Source: DATAAZ01 sp036259875
GTDB taxonomy: Bacteria; Actinomycetota; Thermoleophilia; Gaiellales; Gaiellaceae
DNA length: 64,000 nucleotides
Assembly (NCBI GenBank): GCA_036259875.1
Contig: DATAAZ010000078.1
Span: 1 to 64,000 of the forward strand
Direction of reading: 5' to 3'
In this document: one piece after another, positions 1 through 8,221 of the stretch
Numbering within the stretch: the first letter of the stretch is position 1
Layout: the number at the start of each line of letters is the position of its first letter
Made by a program: the position numbers and the translations under genes
The notes under the pieces: generated by a model
Database searches by the model: none
What the model was told of the DNA's origin: nothing
The model's input: only the letters and a program-made list of their open reading frames with translations

Positions 1-870
1 GCGGCGGCCGTCGTCGCCGGAGCGGCCGCCACGGTCGCGCAGGCGCGCCCGGGGCTTACGGCGGGCGAGCTTCGAAGTCTCCTCGTGGGGAGCGCCCGCC
101 AGATCGTCCGCGACGGCGTGCCCGACCCGGTGACCGTGCAAGGTGCGGGCGTCGTCGATGCGGCAGGCGCGGCCGCGGCGGAGGTCGCCGTCCAGCCTGT
201 GACGCTCGCGTTCGGGCGCGCCGACGCCGGGGGGTGGCAGGTGACGCAGACGATCACCGTTCGGAGCCTGTCGATCGGCCGCCTCGAGGTCGGGTTCGGC
301 ATCACGCGCGACCGCTGGCGCGAGCCCGAGCTCTCGTTCGCTGCCTCGCCGTCCCGCCTCTCGCTCGCCCCGGGCGATTCGGCCGACGTCACGCTCGTCG
401 CCTCGGGCGCGGGCCCGCTTCGCGGTGAAGCGGGCGGCGCCTTCGTCGTCGCCCCGGAGGCGTCGCAACCCGTCCGTGTCCCGTGGGCCGTCAGCTTCCG
501 GTCCGAGGCGCCGGTGCTGCTCTCGGCCGCGTCGCTTTCCGACGACGAGATCAGGCCGTCGGACGCGGCACCGGCCGTCCTCACCTTCCGCGTCGGCCGT
601 GTGGCGTCCGGAGCCGGCGGGCACTCGCTCGAGGCCGTGCAGCTGCTCGTCGCGGAGCTGTGGACGGCGGGCGGGAAGCGGCTCGGCGTGCTCACGCGCC
701 TGCACGACCTGCTGCCCGGCCGCTACGCCTTCGGCATCACGGGTCGGGGGCCGCGCGGGCGGACGCTCGCGCCGGGCCGCTACGAGCTCCGCCTTCGCGC
801 GCACCCGGTCGCGGGCGACATGGGCGCGGCACCGACGACTGTCGCCGTCCCGTTTACGATCGTGGGCTGA
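1..870 (+). CDS. C-terminal part of a subtilisin-like (S8) serine protease, truncated by window start
   Basis: The open frame is already running at base 1. Its first residues (AAAVVAGAAATVAQARPGL) match the helix that follows the catalytic Ser of subtilases (consensus SMAxPHVAGAAAL), and GAGVVDAAGA about 40 residues later is the usual end of the S8 domain. The catalytic Ser, His and Asp therefore lie upstream of the window. The remaining 230 or so residues are beta-rich and resemble the Fn3/Ig-like extension of secreted subtilases, probably for substrate or wall contact. The protein is most likely exported, but the signal peptide is not visible. No downstream partner is obvious; gdhA follows after 43 bases. 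The family call is firm; substrate is unknown. Confidence 0.8.
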   Translation, partial: AAAVVAGAAATVAQARPGLTAGELRSLLVGSARQIVRDGVPDPVTVQGAGVVDAAGAAAAEVAVQPVTLAFGRADAGGWQVTQTITVRSLSIGRLEVGFGITRDRWREPELSFAASPSRLSLAPGDSADVTLVASGAGPLRGEAGGAFVVAPEASQPVRVPWAVSFRSEAPVLLSAASLSDDEIRPSDAAPAVLTFRVGRVASGAGGHSLEAVQLLVAELWTAGGKRLGVLTRLHDLLPGRYAFGITGRGPRGRTLAPGRYELRLRAHPVAGDMGAAPTTVAVPFTIVG

Positions 871-913
871 GCGGCGGAATTACACTCCGCGCGGCGATCG
901 AAGGGGGTTCGGA

Positions 914-2191
914 GTGACGGCAATCGAAGCACCCGCGGCCCACACACAGGAGGACCCGTGGGAGATGGCGCGGGAGCAACTGCGGCGCACGGCCGCGCTC
1001 ATGGACGTCGGGGAGAACATGCTCAACGTCCTCCTCGAGTGCAAGAAGGCGGTCGAGGTCTCGGTCCCGGTGCGCATGGACGACGGGTCGGTCCAGGTCT
1101 TCGACGGCTACCGCGTCGCGCACAACATCGCGCGCGGCCCGTCGAAAGGGGGCATTCGCTACCACCCCGGCGTCACGCTCGAGGAGACGAAGGCGCTCGC
1201 CATGTGGATGACGTGGAAGTGCGCCCTCATGGGCCTTCCGTTCGGCGGCGCGAAGGGGGGCGTCGTCTGCAACCCGAAGGAGCTGTCGCTCGCCGAGCTC
1301 GAGCGCCTGACCCGGCGCTACACGACCGAGATCATCAACCAGATCGGCCCGGAGGTCGACATCCCGGCGCCCGACGTCGGGACGACGCCGCAGGTGATGG
1401 CGTGGATCTTCGACACGTACTCGATGAACAAGGGGTACTCGGTGCTGGGCGTCGTGACCGGAAAGCCGCTCCACGTGGGCGGTTCCGTCGGCCGCGAGGA
1501 GGCGACCGGCCGCGGGGCCGCCTTCTGCGTCCGCGAGGCGCTCCGGAAGCATCTCGGGCGCGATGTCCGGGACGCCCGGGTCGCGATCCAGGGGTTCGGG
1601 AACGTCGGCTTCAACCTCGCCACCATCCTCCAGCGCTCGGGAGCGACGATCGTCGCCGTGTCGGACTCGACCAGCGGCCTCTACAACCCGGACGGGATCG
1701 ACGTCGCCGCCGCCGGCGCGCACAAGCGGGACAACCGCGTCCTCAGGGGTTTCCCGGGTGCCGACGAGGTGACGAACGAGGAGCTGCTCGTCCTCGAGTG
1801 CGACGTCCTCGCCCCGTGCGCGCTCGAACAGGCGATCACGGCCGGGAACGCACCCGACGTCAAGGCGGCGATCGTGTGCGAGGGCGCGAACGGACCGACG
1901 ACGCTCGAGGCGGACGAGATCCTCGACGACCGCGGGATCCTCGTGCTCCCCGACGTGCTCGCGAACGCGGGCGGCGTCGTCGTCTCGTATTTCGAGTGGG
2001 TCCAGGGCCTCCAGGAGTACTTCTGGAAGGAGGACGAGGTGAACGAGCGGCTGAACGACATCATCACGCGCGCGTTCACGGAGACCTGGGACACGCACGA
2101 GCGGCGGTCGATCTCCATGCGCCAAGCCGCGTACGCTCTCGCCGTCGGCCGCGTCTCCGAGGCGACGATTACGCGCGGCCTCTACCCGTAA
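914..2191 (+). CDS. gdhA: Glutamate dehydrogenase (Glu/Leu/Phe/Val dehydrogenase family)
   Basis: This cytosolic enzyme interconverts glutamate and 2-oxoglutarate plus ammonium with NAD(P). The 425-residue length is typical of the hexameric bacterial enzyme. KGGIRYHP (about 78-85) and PFGGAKGG (109-116, catalytic Lys 114) form the substrate site, and GFGNVG (about 227) opens the Rossmann domain. I chose GTG 914 because an AAGGGGG Shine-Dalgarno lies at 901-907 and the family homology starts shortly after; the frame stays open far upstream but without homology. It stands just ahead of a thioredoxin-fold gene and the NADH-sensing repressor gene rex, consistent with redox and nitrogen metabolism. 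Coenzyme preference cannot be told by eye. Confidence 0.96.
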   Translation: MTAIEAPAAHTQEDPWEMAREQLRRTAALMDVGENMLNVLLECKKAVEVSVPVRMDDGSVQVFDGYRVAHNIARGPSKGGIRYHPGVTLEETKALAMWMTWKCALMGLPFGGAKGGVVCNPKELSLAELERLTRRYTTEIINQIGPEVDIPAPDVGTTPQVMAWIFDTYSMNKGYSVLGVVTGKPLHVGGSVGREEATGRGAAFCVREALRKHLGRDVRDARVAIQGFGNVGFNLATILQRSGATIVAVSDSTSGLYNPDGIDVAAAGAHKRDNRVLRGFPGADEVTNEELLVLECDVLAPCALEQAITAGNAPDVKAAIVCEGANGPTTLEADEILDDRGILVLPDVLANAGGVVVSYFEWVQGLQEYFWKEDEVNERLNDIITRAFTETWDTHERRSISMRQAAYALAVGRVSEATITRGLYP

Positions 2192-2232
2192 TCGCTCGGG
2201 GGAACCCCCGGTTCCCCACGAGCCCCCTCCTC

Positions 2233-2469
2233 ATGAAGCGCGTGACGCTCTACGCCGCGGTCGGATGCCACCTCTGCGAGAGCGCGCGGCGCGTGCTCCA
2301 ACAGGTGCGTGAGGACATCCCGTTCGACCTCGAGGAGGTCGACATCGCGGCCGACCCGGAGCTCGAGCGGCGCTACCGGGAGCGAATCCCGGTCGTCGCC
2401 GTCGACGGCGTCGACGTCTTCACGTACTTCGTGCATCCGGACGCGCTGCGGCGGCGTCTCGCGGGGTAG
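2233..2469 (+). CDS. Small glutaredoxin-like protein (DUF836 type)
   Basis: A 78-residue thioredoxin-fold protein. It starts with a beta strand (VTLYAAVGCHLCESAR) carrying a CxxC redox motif (residues about 11-14) and ends with the cis-Pro region IPVVAVDGVDVF, the pattern of DUF836/glutaredoxin-like proteins. It is expected to be a cytosolic thiol-disulfide oxidoreductase, with unknown partner. The gene is 41 bases after gdhA and about 60 bases before rex, so it may be co-transcribed with both. The next-gene association with rex fits a redox role, but this is inference. Confidence 0.85.
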   Translation: MKRVTLYAAVGCHLCESARRVLQQVREDIPFDLEEVDIAADPELERRYRERIPVVAVDGVDVFTYFVHPDALRRRLAG

Positions 2470-2527
2470 TGGGGCGGGCGGTTCCAGCGGCGGCCCCGGG
2501 GACGGGTGGCTATCCTCCGCGCCGGGG

Positions 2528-3196
2528 ATGGCCTCTCACGTTGCAGCGCTCTCCGACCAGACCGTGGACCGGGCTACGAACGACCGGCTGACGGTCGGGG
2601 TTGCAGCACGGCTGAGTCAGTACCTCCGCGTCCTCACGCAGGCGCGGAAGATGGGCAAGGAACGGATCTCGTCGCAGGAGATCAGTGAGTACACGAACAT
2701 CAACGCGACGCAGATCCGGCGCGACCTCTCGGGGTTCGGGAAGTTCGGCAAGCGCGGGGTCGGCTACAACATCGACGGGCTGAGCTCGGAGATCCGGAAG
2801 ATCCTCCGGACGCAGGGCCAGCACAACATCGCGCTCTTCGGCGCGGGCCGGCTGGGCTCCGCAGTCGCGAACTCGTCCGTCTTCGCCGACCACGGGTTCA
2901 ACATCGCGGCCGCCTTCGACACCGACCCCGACAAGGTCGGGTTGCGGATCGACGGCCTCGAGGTGCTCGGCTACGAGCGGCTGCAGGACGTAATCCGCGA
3001 CAAGAACATCATCGTCGCCGTCCTCGCCGTCCCGCAGGAGGCCGCGCAACAGGTCGCGAACGACGTCGTCCGCGCGGGGGTCAAGATCATCTTCAACTAC
3101 ACGGACGCGCTCTTGAACGTGCCGCACGACGTGACGGTGCACACGACGAGCCCGGCCGTCGAGCTCCTCTACGCCCTCTATTTCCACCTGACGTAG
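2528..3196 (+). CDS. rex: Redox-sensing transcriptional repressor Rex
   Basis: Rex senses the NADH/NAD+ ratio and represses respiratory and fermentative genes when NADH is low. The 222-residue protein has an N-terminal winged helix (RLSQYLRVLTQ to QIRRDLSGFGKFGKRGVGY, the typical Rex recognition region) and a C-terminal Rossmann domain starting at FGAGRLG (about 104-110). The C-terminal helix that domain-swaps in the dimer is present (TSPAVELLYALYFHL). ATG 2528 was chosen over longer in-frame extensions because homology begins within the next 20 residues. It is followed by a convergent anti-sigma gene. I did not find a convincing Rex operator in front of it. Confidence 0.95.
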   Translation: MASHVAALSDQTVDRATNDRLTVGVAARLSQYLRVLTQARKMGKERISSQEISEYTNINATQIRRDLSGFGKFGKRGVGYNIDGLSSEIRKILRTQGQHNIALFGAGRLGSAVANSSVFADHGFNIAAAFDTDPDKVGLRIDGLEVLGYERLQDVIRDKNIIVAVLAVPQEAAQQVANDVVRAGVKIIFNYTDALLNVPHDVTVHTTSPAVELLYALYFHLT

Positions 3197-3202
3197 GGCT
3201 CG

Positions 3203-3886
3203 CTAGGGCTCTACCGCGACCCGGACGCGACCGGCCGGACGGCCGGTGAGCGCGGCCCGGACGTCGGCCTCGCTCGCGCCTCGCACGACGACGAGCCGCG
3301 GGCCTTCGGCGTCCGCGTCGAGACCGCGCCGCCGAAGCGCGGCCACGACCGCGCGCGGCGGGCCAGCAACCCGCCCAACGTCCGCGAGCGCCCTCGTTGC
3401 GCCGGCCGCGGCCGCCTCGTCCTCGGCCGACTCGGCGGCAGCGCCCGTCTCCGATGGGCTGGCCCCGCCCGCTTCACCCGGTCGCCCGCGCTCGGCCTGC
3501 GCGGTCGCGTCCCCGCCTGCCTCGCGCTCGCCTCCTCCGTCACCCGCGAGGTCGGCGATCGTCACGACGAGCACCAGCGCGACCGCCACCGACGCGAGGA
3601 CGGTCACGAGCCGCAGAGGGGAGACGTACGTCCGCCGGACCGGCGATGCGCGCTCGGGCCCGAAGCGGTCGAGCGTCATCGACACCCGCTCGCGCATCGT
3701 CGGCGGGAGCTTCATGAGCGGCGCGGCGCGAAGCGCATCGCGTCCCGCGTGCAAGCGATCGATCGTCTCGGTGCACGCCTCGCAGGTCGCCAGGTGGTCC
3801 GCGAGCTCGCTGCGACGCGCGCCCGGCAGCTCGTCGTCTACGTAGGCGAGGAGGTCGACGTCCGCGGGATGCTTCGTTTCCATCAT
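3203..3886 (-). CDS. Anti-sigma factor with zinc-finger (zf-HC2) and one membrane segment
   Basis: This 227-residue protein begins with a putative zinc-binding anti-sigma domain: H-x(n)-H-x3-C-x2-C is visible as DHLATCEAC near residues 30-38. A single hydrophobic segment at about 95-112 (LVTVLASVAVALVLVVTI) follows, then a low-complexity Ala/Glu/Gly linker and a small extracytoplasmic domain. Its start overlaps the stop of the upstream sigma gene by 4 bases (ATGA), the usual sigma/anti-sigma translational coupling. It should hold the ECF sigma factor at the membrane until an envelope signal arrives. The signal is unknown. Confidence 0.88.
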   Translation of the reverse strand: MMETKHPADVDLLAYVDDELPGARRSELADHLATCEACTETIDRLHAGRDALRAAPLMKLPPTMRERVSMTLDRFGPERASPVRRTYVSPLRLVTVLASVAVALVLVVTIADLAGDGGGEREAGGDATAQAERGRPGEAGGASPSETGAAAESAEDEAAAAGATRALADVGRVAGPPRAVVAALRRRGLDADAEGPRLVVVRGASEADVRAALTGRPAGRVRVAVEP

Positions 3887-4437
3887 CGGTTCGACGCGTC
3901 GCCGCCTTCGCGGGTTCCGAGCCGGCGCGCGAGCTCGATGCGGGCCCGGAAGACGCGCGACTTCACGGTACCTTCCGCGACCTCCATGATCTCGGCGATC
4001 TCCGCGTAAGAGCAGCCGAGTACGTCCGCGAGGACGACCGCGCTGCGGTACGGCTCCTCGAGTGCTTCGAGCGCCCGCTGCAGGTCGCCCGAGAGCTCGC
4101 GCTCCGCGAACGGGTCACGCACGTCGGGGTGCTCGTTCTCGGTGGCGTCGAGGCCGGCCGTTTCCCGACGACGGTCGCGTACGTCGTGCGCCGCGTTGAC
4201 GCAGATCCGGTAGAGCCAGGTCGAGAAGCGCGCCTCGCCGCGGAAGCGGTCGAGGCGAAGCCACGCGCGAAGCAGCGCCTCCTGGACGGCATCGGCCGCG
4301 TCGTTCGGCGACCCGAGCACGCGGGCGGCGAGGGTGTAGAGCCGGTGTTGGTGCCGGTCGACGAGCCGCTCGAACGCGAGCCGGTCGCCGCGCTGCGCGC
4401 GCCGTACGAGCGCTTCGTCAGGATCCCGTTCCGGCAC
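3883..4437 (-). CDS. ECF-family RNA polymerase sigma factor
   Basis: A 184-residue group IV sigma factor with region 2 (AFERLVDRHQHRLYTLAARV, then DAADAVQEALLRAW) and region 4 (YRSAVVLADVLGCSYAEIAEIM, EGTVKSRVFRAR). It lacks regions 1 and 3, as expected for ECF sigmas. GTG is used as start. The gene overlaps the zf-HC2 anti-sigma gene, so the two form a signalling unit. Its start codon is only 4 bases from the divergently oriented ATG of the glycosyltransferase, so the two promoters must overlap each other or the coding regions. Confidence 0.93.
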   Translation of the reverse strand: MPERDPDEALVRRAQRGDRLAFERLVDRHQHRLYTLAARVLGSPNDAADAVQEALLRAWLRLDRFRGEARFSTWLYRICVNAAHDVRDRRRETAGLDATENEHPDVRDPFAERELSGDLQRALEALEEPYRSAVVLADVLGCSYAEIAEIMEVAEGTVKSRVFRARIELARRLGTREGGDASNR

Positions 4438-4441
4438 TCGG

Positions 4442-5689
4442 ATGAAGGTTCTCCTCTGGCACGGCTACCTCCTCGGTGGAACGGGCTCGAACGTGTACAC
4501 CCGCTCACTTGCGCGCGCCTCGCGACATCTCGGGCACGAGGTCGTCGTCTTTTGCCAGGAGCCGCACCCGGAGCTCTACGATCTCGCGGGGGCGACGGTC
4601 GTTCGCCCCGAGCTCGACGGCGGCCCGCTTCCCGTCTTCGTCCTCGACCGCTACGAGGACCTGGAGGCGCGCTACCTCCAGGACCTCTCCTGGGACGAAC
4701 GGCGCGCCTTCGTCGACCGGAACGCGGCCGCGATACGAGAGCATCTGCCCGCCGATCGCCTCGTCACGAACCACGTGCTCCTAGGTGCGCCCGTCGGCGC
4801 CGCGGTCGGGATGCCGTTCGGCGTGAAGGCGCACGGCTCGGAGCTCGAGTTCTCGATCCGCGGGAACGCGGAGCTCGCCGCGTGGGCGAGCGCCACGCTC
4901 GCCGAGGCGGAATCGATCTACGCAGGCTCGGAGCACATCCGTCGCGTGCTCGAGGAGGTCGTCGGCGCGGGCGAGTACCTCGACCGCGTCCGGATCGTGC
5001 CGCCTGGTGTCGACGTGGAGGAGTTCCAGCCCGAGCCGCCCGACGTGGCGCTCGCTGCGCTCCTCGAGGAGGCGCGGCGTGACCCGCCCAACCCGGGCCG
5101 CCGCCGTGAGCGCCTCCCCGACCCCGGCAACGCCGAGCGGCTCGAGCGGTTCCTCGCGGGCGACGAGCCGACCGTCGTCTACGTCGGGAAGCTCTCGGCG
5201 GAGAAGGGCGTGGCGTTGCTCCTCGATGCCCTCCGCCGCGTTGGTGCACGAGCGGTCGTCGTGGGCTTCGGCCCCGCCCGCGCCGAGCTCGAGCGGGCGG
5301 CGCGCGAGGGCGTCCTCTTCACCGGGCCGTTGGAGCATCGTCACCTCCGGCATCTCTGGCCGCTCGCGCGCGTGAGCGTCACGCCGTCGGTCTTCCCCGA
5401 AGCGTTCGGGATGGTCGCGGCGGAAGCGGCCGCGTGCGGGTCGCCACCGCTCGTCGCGCGTCATTCCGGGCTCGCGGAGATCGCGGAGGGGCTCGAGGCC
5501 GAGTACCCGCCGGAGCACCGCGCCCTGGCGAGCTTCGAGCGCGGCAACGTGGACGACCTCGCCGCGAAGCTGGCCGCGCTCGTCGCGCTCCCGGGCGACG
5601 ACTGGCGCCGGCTCTCGGCGGCGGCGCGGCGCGTGGTCGAGCGGCGCTGGAGCTGGGAGCGTGTGGCCGGGCTAATACTTTCCCTTTGA
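4442..5689 (+). CDS. Glycosyltransferase, GT4 (GT-B fold) family
   Basis: A 415-residue cytosolic or membrane-associated GT-B enzyme. The N-terminal domain has a glycine-rich start (HGYLLGGTGSNVY). The C-terminal domain carries VVYVGKLSAEKGV (about 240-252), the donor-binding region, and PEAFGMVAAEAAACGSP (about 317-333), the EX7E-type motif of GT4 retaining enzymes. It uses a nucleotide-sugar donor, but acceptor and sugar cannot be told. No Shine-Dalgarno precedes ATG 4442, which is 4 bases from the divergent sigma gene, so a leaderless mRNA is plausible. The stop is 12 bases before the YbdK-like gene, suggesting co-transcription. Confidence 0.88.
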   Translation: MKVLLWHGYLLGGTGSNVYTRSLARASRHLGHEVVVFCQEPHPELYDLAGATVVRPELDGGPLPVFVLDRYEDLEARYLQDLSWDERRAFVDRNAAAIREHLPADRLVTNHVLLGAPVGAAVGMPFGVKAHGSELEFSIRGNAELAAWASATLAEAESIYAGSEHIRRVLEEVVGAGEYLDRVRIVPPGVDVEEFQPEPPDVALAALLEEARRDPPNPGRRRERLPDPGNAERLERFLAGDEPTVVYVGKLSAEKGVALLLDALRRVGARAVVVGFGPARAELERAAREGVLFTGPLEHRHLRHLWPLARVSVTPSVFPEAFGMVAAEAAACGSPPLVARHSGLAEIAEGLEAEYPPEHRALASFERGNVDDLAAKLAALVALPGDDWRRLSAAARRVVERRWSWERVAGLILSL

Positions 5690-5701
5690 TACCTTCGCGG
5701 C

Positions 5702-6862
5702 GTGGGAGAGGCGCAGCGCCTGAGCCCGGACGAGCAGCTGCGCCTCGCCCGGGAGCAGTTCGAGGAAGCCGACGACCTGACGGTCGCGGTCGAGGAGGAG
5801 TTCGCGCTCGTCGACCCGTCGACGCTCGACCTCGTGAACCGCTTCGAGGAGCTCTTCGCCGCCGCGCAGGGAACGGAGCTCGAGGGCTCGGTGGTCGGCG
5901 AGCTGATCGCCTCCGAGATCGAGGTCCGCACCGGGCGCTGCGACGGCTTCGCCGAGGCCGCGGCCCGGATGGCGGAGCGGCGCGCTCAGCTCCTCGCGCT
6001 GGCAGATGCGCACGGCGTCGCGCTCGCGGGCACGGGGACGCACCCCTGGAGCCCGTGGCAGGAGCAGCGGATCATCGACACGCCGCACTACCGGCGGAAC
6101 GACGAGATCCTCCGCTACGTCGTCTGGCGCAACAACTCGTTCGGCCTCCACGTGCACACGGCGATCCGCGGCCCGGACCGAGCGGTTCGCGTCGCTTCGG
6201 CGCTTCGGAACTACCTCCCGGAGCTGCTGGCCGTGTCGACCAGCTCGCCGTTCGTCGAGGGCGTGTACACCGGCCTCCACTCGGCGCGGACCGAGATCTT
6301 CACGCGCATGTTCCCGCGCTGCGGCGTTCCCGACGCGTTTCCCGACTGGGCGGCGTACGAGCGCTACGTCCGCTTCCTCTACGACACCGGCTCGATCGAC
6401 GAGCACACGCAGATCTGGTGGAGCGTCCGGCCGCACCTCGCGTTCCCGACCGTCGAGATCAGGATCTGCGACGGCCAGCCGCAGTTGGCCGACGCACAGG
6501 CGCTCGCGGCGCTCCTGTATTCCGTCACGGCGCGCATCGCCCGTGCGATCGACGAGGGCGAGCCTCTGCCCGACTACCCGGGCCACCTGATCGAGGAGAA
6601 TTTCTGGCGTGCGATCCGGTACGGGATGTCCGGCGAGTTGATCGACCTCGGCGCTTTCCCGCACGTGCGCGTCCGCCCGGCGCGCGCGGCGCTCGAGGAT
6701 CTGATCGCGTGGGCGCAGCCGGCCGCCGACGAGATCGGCGCTACGCCCTACCTCGCGGTGCCGGCGACGACGGCCGCAGAGCGCCAGATCGCCCGCGTCG
6801 AGGCAGGGGAGACGCTCGAGGCGATCTACGCCGACGAGGTCCTGGAGCCGGCGCGTGTCTGA
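5702..6862 (+). CDS. YbdK-type carboxylate-amine ligase (glutamate-cysteine ligase family 2)
   Basis: The 386-residue protein has the GCS2 start LTVAVEEEFALVDPST (about 25-40) with the metal-binding acidic cluster, NNSFGLHVHTAI in the middle, and the RICDGQPQLADAQALAALLY segment typical of YbdK proteins. The family forms gamma-glutamyl or other carboxylate-amine bonds using ATP; some members make gamma-glutamylcysteine, but the substrate here is unproven. GTG 5702 is the first start after the glycosyltransferase stop. The downstream DUF1844 gene overlaps its 3' end by 8 bases, so they are translationally coupled. Confidence 0.9.
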   Translation: MGEAQRLSPDEQLRLAREQFEEADDLTVAVEEEFALVDPSTLDLVNRFEELFAAAQGTELEGSVVGELIASEIEVRTGRCDGFAEAAARMAERRAQLLALADAHGVALAGTGTHPWSPWQEQRIIDTPHYRRNDEILRYVVWRNNSFGLHVHTAIRGPDRAVRVASALRNYLPELLAVSTSSPFVEGVYTGLHSARTEIFTRMFPRCGVPDAFPDWAAYERYVRFLYDTGSIDEHTQIWWSVRPHLAFPTVEIRICDGQPQLADAQALAALLYSVTARIARAIDEGEPLPDYPGHLIEENFWRAIRYGMSGELIDLGAFPHVRVRPARAALEDLIAWAQPAADEIGATPYLAVPATTAAERQIARVEAGETLEAIYADEVLEPARV

Positions 6863-7283
6863 AGCCGGCGGAGAAGCGGCCGAGGAGGAGCGGCTCGCGC
6901 GCGAGCTCGCGGAGGAGCTTCGCAAGCTCCGCGTCGAGGACGTCCTCGTCAACACGCTCATGCACGTCTCGTCGATCGGCTACCGGCGGCTCGGGCTGAC
7001 CGAGGAGACGCGCGGGGACCGCGACCTCGAGCAGTCGCGCCTCGCGATCGAGACGATGCGCGCCCTCACCCCGGTGCTCGAGAAGTTCGTGCCCGGCGAG
7101 CTCGTGCGCGACTTCAACACCTCGGTCGCGAATCTGCAGCTCGCGTACGCGAAAGCCCTTTCCGAAGCGGGAGAACCGTCCGCGCAGACCCCGCCGGAGG
7201 GACAGTCCCAGGGACAGTCCCCGAGTGAGGCGCGCGCGCCCGAAGCCGACGAGCCCGAAGGTGGCGACGGCACCGGTCGCTGA
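6855..7283 (+). CDS. DUF1844 family protein
   Basis: A 142-residue protein of unknown function. The conserved core (LVNTLMHVSSIGYRRLGL to FNTSVANLQLAYAK) is helical and matches the DUF1844 pattern found widely in actinobacteria and other phyla. The tail from about residue 105 is low-complexity Gln/Glu/Pro. GTG 6855 overlaps the end of the YbdK-like gene, and the 3' end overlaps the likely start of mtnP, so the three form a tight translational run. No catalytic motif is visible. Confidence 0.8.
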   Translation: MSEAGGEAAEEERLARELAEELRKLRVEDVLVNTLMHVSSIGYRRLGLTEETRGDRDLEQSRLAIETMRALTPVLEKFVPGELVRDFNTSVANLQLAYAKALSEAGEPSAQTPPEGQSQGQSPSEARAPEADEPEGGDGTGR

Positions 7284-8100
7284 CCCCGCCCAGCGGCCCG
7301 CGCCGGAGCAGGCGGTCGCCGAGGTCGGCGTCTTCGGCGGGTCGGGCTTCTACGCGTTCCTCGACGACGTCGAGGAGATCGAGCTCGACACGCCGTACGG
7401 CAAGCCGTCCGCACCGTTCACGATCGGGGAGATCGGCGGCAAGCGCGTCGCGTTCCTGCCGCGCCACGGGCGAAACCACGAGCTGCCGCCCGCGCAAATC
7501 CCGTACCGGGCGAACATCTGGGCGATGAAGGAGCTCGGGGTGCGGCGGATCGTCGGGCCGAACGCGTCCGGGTCGCTCAAGGCGGAGATCGGGCTCGGCG
7601 AGTTCGTCGTAACAGACCAGTTCGTCGACCGGACGAGCGGCCGCGCGGACACGTTCTACGAGGGCCCGGCGACGACGCACGTGTCCGCGGCCGACCCGTA
7701 CTGCCCCGATCTCCGTGCGCTCCTCGTCGAGACGGCGCGCGAGCTCGGCATCCCGGTCCGCGACGGCGGCACCGTCGTCGTGATCCAGGGTCCGCGCTTC
7801 TCGACGCGCGCGGAGTCGAGGTGGTTCCAGGAGATGGGCTGGGACACCATCAACATGACCCAGTACCCGGAGGGCCACCTCGCGCGGGAGCTCGAGCTCT
7901 GTTACGCGAACATCTCGATGGTGACCGACCACGACGTCGGCGTCGAGGGAGCCGAGCCCGTCTCGCACGAACAGGTCGTCACCGTCTTCAACGAGAACAA
8001 CGAGAAGCTCCGCGAGCTCCTCTTCGCGGTCATCCCGAAGATCGAGCCTCAGCCGGAGGAGCACCTGTGCGCGACGGCGCTTCGCGGCGCCCGCTTTTGA
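7261..8100 (+). CDS. mtnP: 5'-methylthioadenosine phosphorylase (PNP/MTAP family)
   Basis: The enzyme cleaves 5'-methylthioadenosine with phosphate to adenine and methylthioribose-1-phosphate in methionine salvage. The phosphate loop VGVFGGSGFY stands near the N terminus, FLPRHGRNHELPP and PYRANIWAMKELGV follow, and the purine/methylthio pocket shows NMTQYPEGHLARELELCYA. The Met in NMTQ is characteristic of the family. Start choice is uncertain: GTG 7261 leaves a 23-base overlap with DUF1844, GTG 7225 a larger one. MTA phosphorylase is preferred over inosine or guanosine phosphorylase from overall pattern, but substrate preference is inferred. Confidence 0.9.
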   Translation: MATAPVADPAQRPAPEQAVAEVGVFGGSGFYAFLDDVEEIELDTPYGKPSAPFTIGEIGGKRVAFLPRHGRNHELPPAQIPYRANIWAMKELGVRRIVGPNASGSLKAEIGLGEFVVTDQFVDRTSGRADTFYEGPATTHVSAADPYCPDLRALLVETARELGIPVRDGGTVVVIQGPRFSTRAESRWFQEMGWDTINMTQYPEGHLARELELCYANISMVTDHDVGVEGAEPVSHEQVVTVFNENNEKLRELLFAVIPKIEPQPEEHLCATALRGARF

Positions 8101-8221
8101 CGGGCGCCAGCCGGACTTTGTGATAGAACTCCGCGCCGGCAAAACCGGCTTCCCATGAGGGTTTTGGGGGTCTCGCGGGGGCTGCGCACGCCAACTTCGT
8201 GAAACGGGAAATGAGGGAGCG

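Noticed and set aside
5672..6961. 429-codon minus-strand frame opposite the YbdK-like gene
   Set aside because: Antisense composition; the plus strand shows the complete GCS2-family pattern.
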